A DNA stretch of 64,000 bases from Antedon bifida (taxonomy: Eukaryota; Echinodermata; Crinoidea; Comatulida; Antedonidae). A model generated the notes under the pieces. The model had not been told where the DNA came from. It saw only the letters and a program-made list of their open reading frames with translations, and did no database searches. Below are positions 21,971 through 35,600 of the stretch, one piece after another. The stretch covers positions 27,961,409 to 28,025,408 of the forward strand of contig OY727093.1 of the NCBI GenBank assembly GCA_963402885.1. Reading direction: 5' to 3'. Each line of letters starts with the position of its first letter. The stretch's first letter is position 1. The position numbers were made by a program, and so were the translations under genes.

Positions 21971-22512
21971 TACAGTAAGGAGACACATTCGGGACCCAAC
22001 AAATCAAAACATGTATTTCCCTAGTTTGTTTCACGTGAATAGGGGTCTCCCATTAATACGAGTCTCCCGTGAATAGGGGTCTCCCATTAATAGGAGTCTC
22101 CCGTGATTCGTGGTCTCCCATGAATAGGTGTCTCCAATTAATAGGGTTCTCCCATTAATAGGGGTCTCCCGTGATTCGTGGTCTCCCATGAATATGTGTC
22201 TCCCATTAATACGAGTCTCCCATGAAGGAGTCTCCCATTAATAGGGATATCCAGTGAATAGGGGTCTCCCATTAATAGGAGTATCCCGTGAATAGGAGTC
22301 TCCCATTAATAGGGGTCTCCCGTGATTCGTGGTCTCCCATGAATAGGTGTCTCCCATTAATACGAGTCTCCCATGAAGGAGTCTCCCATTAATAGGGATA
22401 TCCAGTGAATAGGGGTCTCCCATTAATAGGAGTATCCCGTGAATAGGAGTCTCCCATTAATAGGGTTCTCCCATTAATAGGGGTATCCCAAAGAAGTGGT
22501 CTCCTGGAAGTA
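21971..22512. repeat. TCTCCCATTAATAGGG minisatellite inside a pogo-like MITE
   Basis: The start (CAGTAAGGAGACACATTCGG, then GGGACCCAACA) is that of the CAGTAGAAC MITE family. It is followed by about 25 alternating units such as GGGGTCTCCCATTAATA and GGAGTCTCCCGTGAATA. There is a higher-order period of 151 bp: the GTGATTCGTGGTCTCCC block recurs at 22171 and 22322 with the same downstream order. Confidence 0.75.
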
Positions 22513-22990
22513 CACAGTTGGTATAGAAAACTTAAAACACAACCTGTTCATTAGTTTGAGTAACACCTAATTTCTAAGTAAACCGGTTTTAAAATCTGAC
22601 ATTTAATTAGAGACATGGTGTTTATAAACGCCTTCATAATTAACAGTACTTCTTAACATAAATACAGTAATAAAACAACATGGTCATCTTTCAGATTTCA
22701 CATGCAACATAAAAACAAGGGGTACGGTAACAGTTGCTGTCACTTGGCGTATAATTACAGCACATTACAGACGCACATATATGTATATATTTTTAAATGG
22801 AAATTAAACAAAATATTGACGAGAATTTTGGTAAATAATTTTCTTTAGGCTAGAACATGTTTAGCACTACATTTGAAGGTAATTTAGAATAAAACTTATC
22901 AACGATCTTTTAAACACACTGTTTACACGGCAAGTAAATAAAGTAAGTAAATAATATACAGTATGGCGAGAAAGCGACATCAAACAAATG
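22513..22990. other. Intergenic, nothing recognised
   Basis: AT-rich stretch without a recognised gene or repeat. Confidence 0.3.
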
Positions 22991-23150
22991 TAAAGCTCTG
23001 TCTGCACTATTAAACTTTATGTAACAAAAAAATATATATATATGGACATGATGATGTCATATCACTACCATATTTAAGCATGTCACTACTATATTTGAGT
23101 ACATCACACATTTTTTGTCAAACTGGTTTGATAGTGTCGACAGAGCTTAA
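22991..23150. mobile_element. Palindromic MITE, family B, copy 3
   Basis: TAAAGCTCTGTCTGCACTAT on the left and ATAGTGTCGACAGAGCTTAA on the right, with the shared interior ACTACCATATTTAAGC. Confidence 0.8.
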
Positions 23151-23434
23151 CAGAACTAGTTTGGTACAAAAACTTTGGCAGCTAAATTAAACGTTCCTGC
23201 GGAAATTGTATTGACATATGTGTATACTGTTTTTTTGTCAACATTTTTTCTAGCGATATAATATATAGCTAAAAAATGAAATATAATATACTGTATTTTG
23301 AAGAATGTTTGTAAAATTTAAACGTAATATTCGTATATGATATAATATTGTGTATGTCAGTTACCAAAATGTATTTTCCTTTGAATCTGACACACAATTT
23401 AAACCTAAAAAAAAGTGTTTTATTTTTTCTAGTG

Positions 23435-23637
23435 TACAGTAGAGCCTCTATTAAGGGGACACCTTCAGGACCCAATAAAAAGCGGTGTCCCTAAATATAG
23501 GTTGGCCTTAGTGTTAAAACATATATTTGCCCTCATCTGTTTCACAGGAAAGTGTCCGCTTAATAAGGGTTGGCTGTAGTGTTAAATCAAATATTTCCCC
23601 CCTATTAGGAGTGTCCCAACGGTAGAGTTCTACTGCA
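23435..23637. mobile_element. pogo/Tigger-like MITE
   Basis: TA then CAGTAGAGCCTCTATTAAGG on the left; GGTAGAGTTCTACTG on the right, so the ends are inverted. The interior has GGGACACC, GGACCCAATA and CCCCTATTAGGAG words. No frame. Confidence 0.65.
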
Positions 23638-25043
23638 AGTAATATCAACATGTTTATCAATAAATTATTTTTAGAATTTTGCAACACACAAAAACAAACA
23701 AAATATGAATAGAAATATTAAAATATAGTTAGCTTGCACACACACACAACTATAGCGTTTACTGATAATTTCAGTATAAAATGCAACAATCACTTTTAAC
23801 CACAGTACTTGAGTACTGTTAAACAATGACTTAGTTAAAATGGCCCATATTGCACTTAATAAATGAGATGACAACCAAATATACTTTTATAATTATATCC
23901 CATAATATAAATATTAACTGACCTATGGTTTAAACTATTGCCTATATCACGATATGATTATATCACTATTTCTTGATTATTGAAACCCTATTCATTTAGG
24001 TTTGCTGAACATCTTAGTACTTATATGCAAATGTAATGTATATTGTAATTTAAAGACGCAACTTTTGGAATTCATCATATCATAAATTATTGACGTTTAA
24101 GTAGAAAAAACAACAAAATCTCCAAATTAATGGAAAAACAGCATGTTCTGTAATAATTGCATTTTTCGTATTTAAAGATCAATGTTTTGGTGAAAAAGGC
24201 GAGAATGGAAACCAAGGTCTATAGGTATAGTCCTAATCAAGTACAATAGCTTAACCACAAGACAACATAAGGGCAATAGTTTAACCATAAGAAATATAAT
24301 CTCAATATTTGAGAATATTTGACTATTTAGGAATGATATTCGTCTTTTATTTTGAGGTAATCGAATCTCTAAATAAAATCTTGTAATAAAACGATGAAAA
24401 CTTTAAAAAAGACCAAATCGAACCAATTAATGGTTCATATTTCATAGCAGAAAACCAAAAAGCTAAAAATTTTCATTGATGAAAAGCTCAGTTAGAACTT
24501 AATTCGTAGGAACGAATTTATGTAACAAGTACATAGATAGTATGGCACACTTTTATCATTATTTCCCCAATAAAATGACTAAAAAAAAGTTCGCTAAAAT
24601 TCCACACATGTATCTCATAGCATATTTACACAGTGATTCATATGTACATCTAATCAAATATTCGAGGAAGACCATAAGAAACAAATTATCTACCATATTA
24701 ACAATTTCCCAAAATAAATGGTAGTGTTATGAGGGCAGTTGATGATTTTCATGGTTGATTGATCGCCTGTTAAAACGAGAGCCTAGCTATATTATAAGTA
24801 AACAAATAGCTTTTTACATAAGCACCACACTCATATTAGCTAGTGTGTTTTTCTTCCTACGCATAAACGTATTTATTGATCTAAAACCTGTTGAACTATT
24901 TGATAGAAACACACTAGTTAGATAACAAGAGATAGAAAGTTAGATAGACAAGGGGAAAAAGCAGACAATACAGCTGTCTTGGACAAATATTGTGAACTGA
25001 TAAAACATAAGTGCCATCCAAATATAGAAATGATGTTATGAAA
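23638..25043. other. Intergenic 3' of the TRAK gene, nothing recognised
   Basis: AT-rich, no gene or clear repeat. It may include distal 3' UTR of the minus-strand gene if a later poly(A) site is used. Confidence 0.3.
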
Positions 25044-25049
25044 TTTATT
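25044..25049 (-). terminator. Candidate poly(A) signal of the TRAK gene
   Basis: AATAAA on the minus strand, the first one found about 540 bp past the stop codon. Chosen by position only. Confidence 0.35.
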
Positions 25050-25592
25050 TCTAACAAAAGACTTCATCAATTAGAACAGCGTTTCTGAACCCGGAACTGC
25101 CGATCAAAAGGATGTATCATAACTTAATGGGTCTATTAGAAATTTTAGCTACCACAGACAAAACACAATTTTTGAATTGAATGTTTGTTTGTGGTTATTG
25201 CTTTTGTGACCACTTCAATTCAACTATTATGTTAGTTTAGTTTATAACAATAATTTGGTAGGTTTTTTCCTATTGCTTGATAATGCAATTTCCAAGCAAA
25301 CATATTCACCCCCAATCCCAAAAACGATGGGGCCAAGACTATGGTCTGCCTGATGACCTCTGGGTCAAGCAATTTTACCTGGATTCTCACAGATATACTG
25401 GCATTTTCAAACAAACACATATACTCCTCGAATCACTTTACATTTTAAACCAGAAAGAATTACACAACACAAACTAAATATACACTATTAAATTTGATCT
25501 TATCTGTCGAAGAGAGATTAGCACAGGATTTAAATACTAGCATATTAACAGGGAAATGTCTTCAATTGCATAGGTTACTGTGATATTCATCG

Positions 25593-26268
25593 TTATAAAG
25601 ATGTTCCACTTCTTCTAAAAATTCCGGTTTTAGTATTATTAGTGAGAAGAGACAGACCTGGCTGCATTCCGGGTGAATTATCATATTCCGAGTCCGGATT
25701 TCCCGGTTCCGGTGGCTTACTCTTCTGCGGACTTGCCTGCACACTTGTGGTCATCATCACGGATGACCTTGAACCGTAACTTGACATTGTTAATCCGGAC
25801 AAATCTGACGGTCGTCCGGCAAACCCGCCAAAATTACGAATCTTTGACATGAACCCGAGTCCTGTAGAATTGTAGGAAGGAGTGGTGGTGTAAGTTGACG
25901 TGGTTCCGGTTTTCGACGTTGACGACGATGCTCGTTTTGAGTATATTCCACTCTTTACTCGATGCACGCGTGGGCCAGGCCTTCCTGGTATGTGTATAGG
26001 TGATGGGTTTGGATTATCCGCCAGGAAATTTAACCCGGTTTCTTTCTTTGGAGTGGAAGGTGGTTTAATTTTCGATGATAGAGAATGCGATTTAATGTTC
26101 GGAGGGTTCGGTTTGAGCTCTACGTTTGGATCACTATTCCGATGTTCGACACTCGTACCGCGCTCCTGCAGAACCGATGCCAATCCAAGAGATGTGCTAA
26201 ATGTGGAACTTGCTTTACTCAAACCTTTTCTTTTTGGTGTACTGATTGTAAAACTTGGTGACGCTTTA
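25593..26268 (-). CDS. TRAK: TRAK exon 15 (last), C-terminal Milton region
   Basis: 676 nt, acceptor TTTTTAG, stop TAA at 25593-25595. It starts SKASPSFTISTPKRKG and includes LGLASVLQERGTS, the conserved Milton block. A Ser/Thr/Pro-rich low-complexity tail ends GIFRRSGTSL, comparable to the GxRRxxS ending of vertebrate TRAKs. Confidence 0.92.
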
Positions 26269-29200
26269 CTAAAAATATAAAATAAAACAAATATATTAAT
26301 GAACACTCTAAAATATGTGTTAAACTTGAAAAATAAAAACTGCTTTAAAAGTTTACCCTAATCAACACATAGCTGATATATTTTTGGAAAAAAGCAAAAT
26401 TATATTCCCTATTTAAATTTCAAATACAGGTTTTATTACTCCACTATTTTTTTTATAAATGGTACTGTAGGTTAAAGTGATATTAATGAAGACATTTGCA
26501 CTTCAAATTTTGTTCTGCATCTACAACTCAAAAAAGTAAATAAATCGATTGGGCCACTGGTTGAGGGTTATGCAAATGATTTAGTGAACGCAATGTTTAC
26601 CTAGACGAATAGCATAATAGATGATGTACTTTGTATCTACAGTATGGCTGTAATTTTGCAAGAAATATTTTTAGAATTAAAAAAAATATGATAGGGACCA
26701 CTTAAATGAAGAGGTGGTCTTTATTTAGAGGTATGGGTTTAAAAGCTTACCTTGGAGTAACAGTTGTACTTTCTAGTAGATTAATATTGCTTGTTGTGTA
26801 AGTATAAGTAGGCTCAGAAAATGTATAGCATTTACTGGGAACTGTTGGTTTTGCTACAGTGAAAAAAAAGTAACGTACTAATTATAATCTACTAATAAAA
26901 CATTTGATAATACAGTAGAACTCCTATTAAGAGGGTACTTTCAACTGTCGTCTGAATAGGGGTTACATCTACTAGTCTTAAAAACATATATTGCATTAAA
27001 GTAACAGGTAACTGTCCCTTTTATAGGGGGCATGCCAATTAAGGGTTTCTGCTGTATTTAGGTTTATCTTTCTTTTAATGTTGAAAAGTACATCTATGGG
27101 CCTGTTCAGGCTGGATAAGTTGCTGATCTGCACACCAAGTTTGTGATAATTGGCCCATGAAGCCAACTTTTTATCCAGGTAAATAACTATAGCCTGAATG
27201 AGTTCAATGACAAGACAAAGGGGCACACAATTTTTAAAATATTTGGTTTTGTATAGTCACAAAAATCCACATGTAAGGTTATTCTTTGTGAAAATGCTAA
27301 TAACTGTCTTACACTTCTGTATACGCAACTGAATCCAAATAAGGTATTGTTTTTGTAAGATACATTGTAAAATAAATATACTTAATGAAGTTATTGTAAT
27401 TAATATATTTAATAATTGGTTAAACTTACTGACAACTTGTCCATCATCCTCAACATCATCAAGAGCATAAACAAGCTTTTCTTGTTTGATTTCACGGAAA
27501 CCTTTGACCACAACTCCAGGCCGCTGGTCAAGCATACTGGCCATGTGAGGCGTTGCTAACCGCTGCCACTGATATAGAGTTAACGATCCTAAAAATAAAT
27601 AAAAGTTCAGTAAAAGAAATAGATATTGCAGTGTATAGTTGATAATGTTTTTGTATCACTAAATACAAAACTGTCAATTTTGGGATTTGAACCCACGATC
27701 TCCAGATGACAAGCCTGAAATCATAGATTTAGACCATCAAACTTGTGCTTATAACTACTAGCATAATCAATAACTAACCTTCCATTGGTTTAACAATTTG
27801 CAGTTTTTCTGGTCTTCTAAAACCAATACCCGAAAAGCTGGAAATATTTGAGAATCCATCGCCAGAGATGGCGCTGTCTGGAGTTTGACAACGTGGAGTC
27901 AACATTCCATCGCTCTCCATTTCGAAATCAGAATCACATACTGTTGTCTTGCGACGTTCATAAGCTGCATATTTTCGCTCTGCGTCCATGTTCTGACGTC
28001 GAAGTGAGAGACGTTTTAAAGCAGTTTCAAGATCATTGGAGCCAGGGATGCCAGGCTTGGATACCTCACGTCGACTCTTCTCTCTTAAAACAGGTTGTCT
28101 GAATTTAATATTATAACCAAAATATTAAAATCAATTATAAAACATAAAAACAACAAAATATTCAAATACATATGGTATTACAAATAAAAAAAATTCAATA
28201 TTAAAAATATGTAAAATAATATACCCACCGAATCGGAGTAACTCCAGTAATGGATTCATTGTCACCCATGTAGTTTTCACTGACCTCTGACCCAGCGAGT
28301 GAAATAACTGAACTACTTGGAGAAGAGTGTGTACTAATGATCATAGGTGGTGTACCAAGGTCCAAGCCGGTTGTACTCCCTGACCTACTCTTGACCGCTT
28401 TGACCGTCTTCATTACACTTTCATTATATTCTCTGAAAATAAATTAAAAATACCAATTCATGTTTTACAATTCAAACTTCAAGTTTGGTATGCCTAAATC
28501 ATATTTACACACATTCCACAAAACAAAAGTTACATAGTCACCAATAGATATGTGCTTAAATATTTAACATGAATTGCATTTTTTTTTATAGAACAAAGTT
28601 TTCTCAGATAAGGCATAAATTTACAAATACTCCTCATTGTGAGAATAGAAAGAACACAGAATAAAGAGTAAGGATTCTATAGTGAATCAGTCCAACTCAG
28701 TGAAATTGACCTTTTTACTTGATGATGCCTATTGGTTGAGCCAAAAGTGACCCTTCGATGTGAACTAAAACGCAGTAGTTGATTACTTTGAATTTATAAA
28801 TATTTTCTATCCTAAAAAGTGCCAGTGCAACCTAAAACACACAGAAATTAAACATCTGACAAATTAATTCCAGGACATTAAAATAGCATATTCAACAACA
28901 AATTGTTTAAGAATTAATATAAAAATTTTTTTTAAAAATATTTTAACTTACTTTTTGCCACGTCCTATAAGACGAGGGTCTTGTCCTAACTGTTGCTCTA
29001 CTGTATTGACAAGTTCAGCTGCTAATGAATCCTGTTGAAATAAAAAAAAAAATAAAAATATCAAAATTATTTTATTCAATAAAAAGTACAATGACAAGAT
29101 TACAACCCAGGACTAATTATAAGTGAGTTCGATTTATTCCGGTTTTTTCCAAGGTTTGTATTTTTCATGGTTTTCACAAGCGCCTTGAGCACTTTGTGGA

Positions 29201-32200
29201 TATGTACGCTTTATACATCTTATTATTTTATCTTATCTTATAAGTAACCATAGCTGCAGTAAGATTCAATAGTCCCTTTTTATTTTTATACTAATTGAAT
29301 TCTATCCTTCATCTATGAGACAAACTTATTACTTATTTTTTACACTAATATTCAATATTAGAAATCTTAAAATGAATCGAACACAGTTCTACCTTTCTAC
29401 GGTTTATAAATATATAGAAGAAAAGGAGAGCAGGCCTAGCCTCCCACACACTACAGTAAAATTATAAGAGATAAGTTATAAATACCATTGGAAATTGTAA
29501 AGAAGTAATTTTGATGAAGATGGAATCCACTTAATTGAAAAAATGTCTTCAAGATTTAAATTAATAAATGAAGTTAAATGTTTACTTTTACAAAAACATT
29601 AATGTTAGCCCTTGCTTACTTTAGTTGTTTCTTTCTTATCGAATTATTGTTGTTAGATCAAAAGTTATGCATTTTGACTCATTTATTTTTCATGATTCGA
29701 TTAGCTCCTTTTTACATATTGTACTATTTGTATGATGTGAATAAAGTTGAAAGTATACATGGTGTGGGCAAGGTATATGGTATTTGGTTGTAAGAGAATT
29801 GACTGTAGATGTAATAATAATAATAGTTCATTCTTATATAGCGCATATAAGCAAGCTCTCAATGTGCTGAACATTATTACCCCAGTCATTGTTTTTTATC
29901 AAACATGTATGGAAACATACTCCCATAATGCAGCTAGTAATCAGCGGAAAGTTGTATCATGATCTAACCGGGTACCCATTTATACACCTGGGTGGAGAGG
30001 CAAACGTAAGTAAAGTATCTTGCCTACGGATACAAGCAATGCGGCGAGAGTTGGATTTGAACCTTGGTCTCACGATCAGTAGTCCAACGTCCAACACACT
30101 GCGCCACACGCCCTCACAATAATAATATCAAGAATAAAGGATGTGCCTAGAAATTCATCCATCTTTTATCAATGGAGCGATAAAAAAAAAAAAGTCCATC
30201 TATGATCAAACTACCCAGGGCTGTAGCCAGCATGAGGCAGACAAGGCACTCGCTTCGTATGAAATTTTCATTTTTCACTACCCAAACCAAATCCCCAGCA
30301 GAGATCATCATGCTTTATATTAATTATAACTATATTTAAAGCATCTTTGTCTCGTCTGTTATTAACCTTTCAGTATGGCCTTGCCACTATTATTTAGTTA
30401 GTGGGCTACTCTACCTGGGAGTATATTAAGGCCTCTCCGAAGTTAATATAGGAGATCAGATATATTCATATTAATATGCCAAAAATCGATCCTAATATTC
30501 TGGTTGATCAATGTCAACATATTAATCACATAAAATTTCCATTATAATGGATGACTACTTAAAATTGACTTAGTAACAGCGAGACTCTGCTTGCTATGCA
30601 TATTTGAACAACATGATTACTACTTCACTAATAATTTCAATGTGTCCAAACAAAACTGTCACTCAACCAGCCAATCAGATTTAGCCTAATAACCTCATAG
30701 ACATCACCCTACAAAAGCATAATCGTATACTGGTACTGTATATTTCTTTTAAAAGGGGGCACTATAACTCAAAATGACATTACTTGAACATCCCATGAAT
30801 TAAATGGAAGAGTCCAAGTAGGAACAACCTATCATAAGATATTAGCATTACGTTCTAACCAGGTAAGGAGAAACAACATAAACATAGGTAATATTTACAT
30901 ATGAGATAAATTGAATGAAGGTCAAAGGATAATTAGAATACACATTTAAAAGACCTCGGCAATCAAAGATATTATGGCTGATTATGTTTTATTTCAGTTA
31001 ATTGAATTCAACATTAAACTTCATTATTAAACAGCATAGTAATAATAATAATAATAAGAGTGAAAATAGTTGCATAATTAATAAGTCCATAGTTCGAGAT
31101 ATACCAGTTTTTTCTAAAGCTCTGTCTACACTATCAAACTAAAACAAAGTGTGATGTACGTAAATATGGTAGTGATATGCACAAATATGGTAGTGATATG
31201 ACATCATCATGTCCATATATGGGCACATCACATTTTTTTGTCACATCAAGTTTGACAGTGTAGACAGAGCTTAATCTGACCTTTTTAAACTAGACACCAG
31301 TAAGTGATGGTAAATTGGCCTAACTAGTAACCTAGCTCATAATGATTTTTGAACCCATATAAAAATCTCTAGATTATGATACTTACGGAAGGAATTGGAA
31401 AATACGGATTCATGATTCCGAAGTTTGGGACAGCACCTTGCGGTAAAGATCGTCGGTGGATTTCTCTCGCCTCTTCCTGCGCTTCCAGTAACATGTGATG
31501 ACATTCATCATATTTTTCCCTTAGCTCAGATAACTGAAATATAATAATACACATTTTAAATTTTATTTTTCATTAAAACAATGTCATTCCCTTACTTCTT
31601 TTTGCAAATTACTTAAACTCCACTTCGGTTTTTGTTATGTTTAATTGTATTATTTTATCATGTTTTTAAATTGACGAAAAAAATGAAATGAAAAAAAAAA
31701 CTGTTTAATATACTGAATATCTATGATTACAGATGACATGACCTATGATCTGACACTCGCTGACCTTATGCTTCATTTTCCTATGGATATATTTATCACA
31801 TCTTAATAATATATTATTACCTCAATAGTAAGTTCATTTTGAGCTTCTTTTGCTGCATCTAAATGTTGGTGCAGTTCCTCGTTCTCTGTCTTGTACTGAG
31901 AAAAAGAAAAATTATCACTAATGATAAAATATTTTTTAAATTTCACATTTATGGTTTTAATTAAGAGTGTGTTTTTTATTTTGTAGTACTTGAAAATTAT
32001 AAATTATTATACTTATTTTAAACGAACCACACACAATTAAAATTGATAGAGAGAAAGGTAAAGAAAATTATACAGAGAGAAAGATTAGAGTCGAGTGGCA
32101 GAGGTCCAGCAAACCATGTAAGGACTTAAAACTGCACACATCTTTCAGAAGAGTAGGGGGTTAATACCCATGTGTACTGAACCATCTCAACCTCTGTCAT

Positions 32201-32643
32201 GGACTAACTAATTGTTGTGTACATCTCTGGTGCCCTTGAATTTCTTAAATTAGAGACTTTGGCTCAAAGAAGGGTGGAGCATTGTCGCAAGTTCGCTGAG
32301 TATCTCCCCAAAATTAAACAAACAGCTGATTTAATCCCACCGACCAGACATAGCTGTCATGGTAGGAATTTAAGAAATAAAAACAAAATTACCCAGCTAG
32401 CGTCTAAAACATCCAGATTTACCAATAGCCCTATACCCTACTTCATCAAATTACTAAATTCTTAATTTTCTCCCCTGCAAGCTTGCCACTGCTCTCCCCT
32501 TCTTTGTTGTTTTTTTTTTTTTTTTTTTATTTCATATTTTATATATATATTTATATTTTTGATATGACATGTATTTTACACGCAATTTGGCTCTTAGCCA
32601 CGAGTTGTAATTTTGGTCAATTTGTTGATATTTGAAATAAAAG

Positions 32644-32683
<40 letters not shown>

Positions 32684-35600
32684 ATCGTCCACACCTGTAC
32701 GCAATTCAGCGCAGTTAGCCTGCAGACACAGGCTACTCCCACATTTACTATTTTATTTACCTTCCTGTTTGTTTGCTGCAAATTCACAATCTGTGCTAGT
32801 AATGATGTGACCTCTTCTTGTTGTTTATAGAACTCTTCTAGTTTCTTGCTTAGTTCTTCTTGTAATACTAAATTTCTAGTGTGTTCTTCACCTACAAAAT
32901 CACAAAACATTATTCTACTGCAGTTACTGCAGTAACTATATTTTTTAAACTGAAAAACGTATGATTTTGTGTGTGATTACCCAAAATAATTATACATATG
33001 CAAACAGGTTAAAAAGTAAACAAAATGTTGTTACTGCAGTAACTGCATATCTTTGGCATGGTCACTGATGTATAATTTTTTTTTAATGATTTTTCTGTCA
33101 GGGACTCAAGTAGGAAGATGGATTGATGCCCACTAAATAAAAAGGTTTGTAAAGATATTTCTTTCTGTACATGTGTAGAGAGAGATATACATATATTCCT
33201 AAAATTAGGCTGTGAACAAATGCCTAAAACCTAACACAGTTGAAAAACCAGGTTCTGTCAATTTGAATTTAATTTAAATTATGGGTTTGAAGTCAAAATA
33301 GTACAGCAACATTATTTTGGCTAAATTTACATGGGCAACCACATAGGGCTTCAGCAAAAAAAACATTTAATACAATTAAAAATGAATATTAACCTAATTC
33401 ATAAAAGCAATCTTGCATCAGTTCCTTCTCTTTTTCTTCGATAGTATCTGCATATGATTTTAAATTGGAAGATTCTATCCTCAGTTCTAGATTCTGTTCT
33501 TCTAAATTGCGAACTTTTTTCTGCAGCGTATCAACATCTATGAACTGTGAGTGATACGATTTACGATCCCTGATGAAAAAAAAAACAGATTATAATAATT
33601 CAATTTATTAATTTGCAACCAAATGATTGAATGAAAAAAACACTAATGATTGTTATTAATTACAATACAGATTTTTTGAAAATTTAAAATAGCATGGAAA
33701 GACAACTTTGCATATTTTAATTTTCTTTTTATAAATTAGATTCATCAAAAAATGTTTCAAATTAATATTCATTAAAATGATCCAAACAAGTCCAATACAA
33801 TTTTTTCTTCACTAGTACATTTCCATACAATTTGCATATTATTTCATGATATTTGAAAGGGTCTACATTGTATTTTAGTTAATTTATTTATTATTTATTT
33901 ATTCCTTTCAGTGATGATACATAAAAATGGGAGCACTGAGGAGAGACAAGAGTTGTCAAAGACAACTATCGCCAAAGGCTGTGTCACTCCAACTCCAGAC
34001 TATCAAACAATACGAGCAAAGAAGAATTATGAATTACAAAAGATAGATAAAATGTACAATATGAAAATCCATTGATTGGATAGTGAACGATTGGCCTTCA
34101 GTTGAGGAAATTCAGATTAGGCCCTCTCTACAAACCCACAGTACATTCCCTATCACAAATAGCACACCATTACTGTTTTTTAATAGTGCACCAAATTCTT
34201 TACATCCCATCCAGAGCATCTTGGCAAAAGGGTATTAGTATGTTACAAACCCATGCCCTTGGTTAAGACACTTGCATGTATGCAAATGGGTACCTGGTAT
34301 GGTCATGACACAACTTTGCTCTGATTACTAGCTGCATTATAAGTTTGATCCAAAAATGACCGGGATAATAATACAGCGCTTAGAGGTTTCACAACATTAG
34401 ACACTTTATAAATCCAGAATAATATTATTATTATGCTAGTCCGATGCCCTTGCCACTGTACTGATTGTGGCTCTATTCTCTGCTACATTTAAACTGAGGA
34501 CAAATCAGGGAGTGGGAATATTCAAGTAATATGGACTAAAAAATAAGTCTTACTCCTGTAATTCATCTTCACTCTCACTGTATGATATGTCATTGGTGTA
34601 AATCTGAAGTAACTGCTCTTTCAATTTCATCTCATGTCTAAGTTGTGTATTCTGAAAGTAAAATAATATATAATAAACATATTTGATGATGATGATGTTA
34701 ATATATACAATATATTATTAAGTTATTAGTTATTGTAAAAAAATGTGCCCACGCTCGTTTAGCTTTCACACTCCGATGTTATTTTAATCTCAATTTTGTG
34801 CTTGCAAGTAATTAAAATATAAGGCAATAAATCCACTGGCTATATTATTCTTTTTTTTATTCTATTTTTAGACAGTAGATAAATTTGTGATGTGTTTTGA
34901 AATACATTTTTTTAAAGCATGCATAATGAATAAACACTACAGTAAGATTTTTGGTACACCATACATATAATTATTAATAGTAAAATGTTGGTAATTGTTA
35001 TATTATAACCATTGGAAATACACTGTATACAACAAACTTCAATTCACCATTCAATTTTAACATAGTTCACTAAATTATTATTTTAAATTATCAAAAAAAT
35101 ACATAACGACATAACGTTTTATATTTTATCATAACAAAATGTAATAACATATTTCACCACAAAACACATACCTAATCGGGGCAGATGCAAATTGACAGTT
35201 CAAACATGGAGGTATATCAAGGTTCTAACAAGAGTATGGAAAATATATACTACATCAAATATATTGTGCACATCAATCACAATGAAAATGGAATTGAATT
35301 TGCTCATTTAAAGAAAGGAATAAACAAAACAAATACTATCACCATGGTTACTGCCATAGCAACCAATGGTAATTAGAATAAGCAAATAGCAATAACAAAA
35401 CCCAATCTATGTGGTGAAGAAGGATGGTGCTGGTGAGAGTGAAGATGTGATAAATGTGGTGAAGAAAATAGAATTTGTGATAGTGGTTGTAATGATGGTA
35501 CTCAGCCTAAAACTCAAATTTGTTAAACTATACATTAAGCATACTACTTAAAACTTTCTCACCTGGTCCGTTGCTAGAGTTAGCTGCTCGTCGGTTAAGT

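Noticed and set aside
21971-22512. Possible CRISPR array because of regular short repeats
   Set aside because: There are no unique spacers, the units are adjacent and degenerate, and the genome is eukaryotic.
30040-30120. tRNA gene on the minus strand
   Set aside because: It has A- and B-box-like words but no closed acceptor stem, and continues into a SINE body and tail.
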